From contig UBMP01000008.1 in the NCBI GenBank assembly GCA_900466575.1, positions 1 to 64,000 of the forward strand: DNA of 64,000 bases. The letters run 5' to 3'. Below, one piece after another: positions 63,718-64,000 of the stretch; the stretch's first letter is position 1; each line of letters opens with the position of its first letter. Both the position numbers and the translations under genes were made by a program. The notes under the pieces are model-generated. The model did no database searches. It saw only the letters and a program-made list of their open reading frames with translations, and was not told the DNA's origin. The DNA is from Hyphomicrobiales bacterium. Its GTDB lineage: Bacteria > Pseudomonadota > Alphaproteobacteria > Rhizobiales > Rhizobiaceae.

Positions 63718-64000
63718 GTATCCAGAAGTTCGAGGACGGCCAGGGCCGCCAACTCGCCCGACGGTCGCGAAACGGACATCTTTTGCCAGACATCCGCATA
63801 GCCGGCCTGCATCGCCCTGCGCTGCGGCGTATCGCTGATCAGCCGGTCGATCCAGCGGACGGGGGCGCCGGGTCGAAGCAACTCGTTGATGTATTCCGGA
63901 ATCACCGGATAATCGGCAATCAGATTTGGAAGCGCGGCCGTCCAAACCTTGATCCGACTTGCCAGAAACTTGATGATCGGATCCGTCCTGTAAACAGAAA
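63702..64000 (-). CDS. lpxB: lipid-A-disaccharide synthase, C-terminal end (partial)
   Basis: Only the last 98 codons are in the window; the gene runs off the right edge. The visible part reads YRTDPIIKFLASRIKVWTAA, LPNLIADYPVIPEYINELLR and GELAALAVLELLDTKKPA, the C-terminal end of LpxB, which joins UDP-diacylglucosamine and lipid X in lipid A synthesis. Its final codons and stop form part of the shared terminator hairpin. Confidence 0.88.
   Translation of the reverse strand, partial: SVYRTDPIIKFLASRIKVWTAALPNLIADYPVIPEYINELLRPGAPVRWIDRLISDTPQRRAMQAGYADVWQKMSVSRPSGELAALAVLELLDTKKPA

Overview
The window reads as a chromosomal segment of an alphaproteobacterium of the family Rhizobiaceae (Agrobacterium/Rhizobium/Sinorhizobium relatives). 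Supporting signs are a GC-rich coding style, an IalB-family periplasmic protein, a phosphatidylcholine synthase (Pcs) of the Sinorhizobium type, the neighbourhood mfd-sdhE-recG-DUF502-glmS-glmU, and LexA boxes of the alphaproteobacterial form GTTC-N7-GTTC. The assignment comes from family recognition by eye; no database search was run.

Layout. 0-6 kb: HD-GYP protein (-), hspQ (+), IalB (-), YejA-like peptide-binding protein (+), FrnE-like DsbA-family protein (+), YqaE/Pmp3-like membrane protein (-). 6-16 kb: gyrA (-), MarC (+), VOC protein (-), ssb (-) divergent from uvrA (+) across an SOS box, DUF72 gene and purC (+). 16-24 kb: a minus-strand block rlpA, dacC, tmk, holB, metG, tatD, MBL hydrolase, interrupted by a plus-strand TauE/SafE exporter. 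24-31 kb: an autotransporter (+), queA-tgt (-), coaD-ppiA-ppiB (-), then three unrecognised 45-residue membrane proteins (+) found by reading short frames. 31-49 kb: mfd and sdhE (-), recG (+), a soluble FIST chemoreceptor-like protein (-), DUF502, glmS, glmU (-), a pcs-BMP-family binding protein pair (-), a UbiH-like hydroxylase (+), an AEC transporter and ccdA (-), and tRNA-Lys(UUU) with a clear promoter.

49.7-58.8 kb: a Mu-like transposable phage element lies between tRNA-Lys and lexA. Read from right to left it has a CI-like repressor (divergent), a triple half-site operator, a Ner-like protein, a MuA-type DDE transposase, a MuB-type ATPase, an unknown protein, GemA, a Mor-like regulator, major capsid protein, protease, DUF2190 capsid decoration protein and a small HTH-like protein. 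An AT-rich HNH endonuclease gene sits inside in the opposite direction. Terminase, portal, tail and lysis genes are absent. Related repeats with a TGGGAATG core occur at both ends. The element is either a deletion remnant or a capsid-encoding, satellite-like Mu derivative.

58.8-64 kb: lexA with its own SOS box, comEC (-), gltA (+) and the C-terminal end of lpxB (-).

How the genes work together: uvrA, ssb and lexA form a visible SOS circuit, and mfd and recG add transcription-coupled repair and fork processing. queA-tgt make queuosine. glmS-glmU, dacC, rlpA and lpxB serve the cell envelope. pcs makes phosphatidylcholine. holB-tmk-metG are replication and translation housekeeping.
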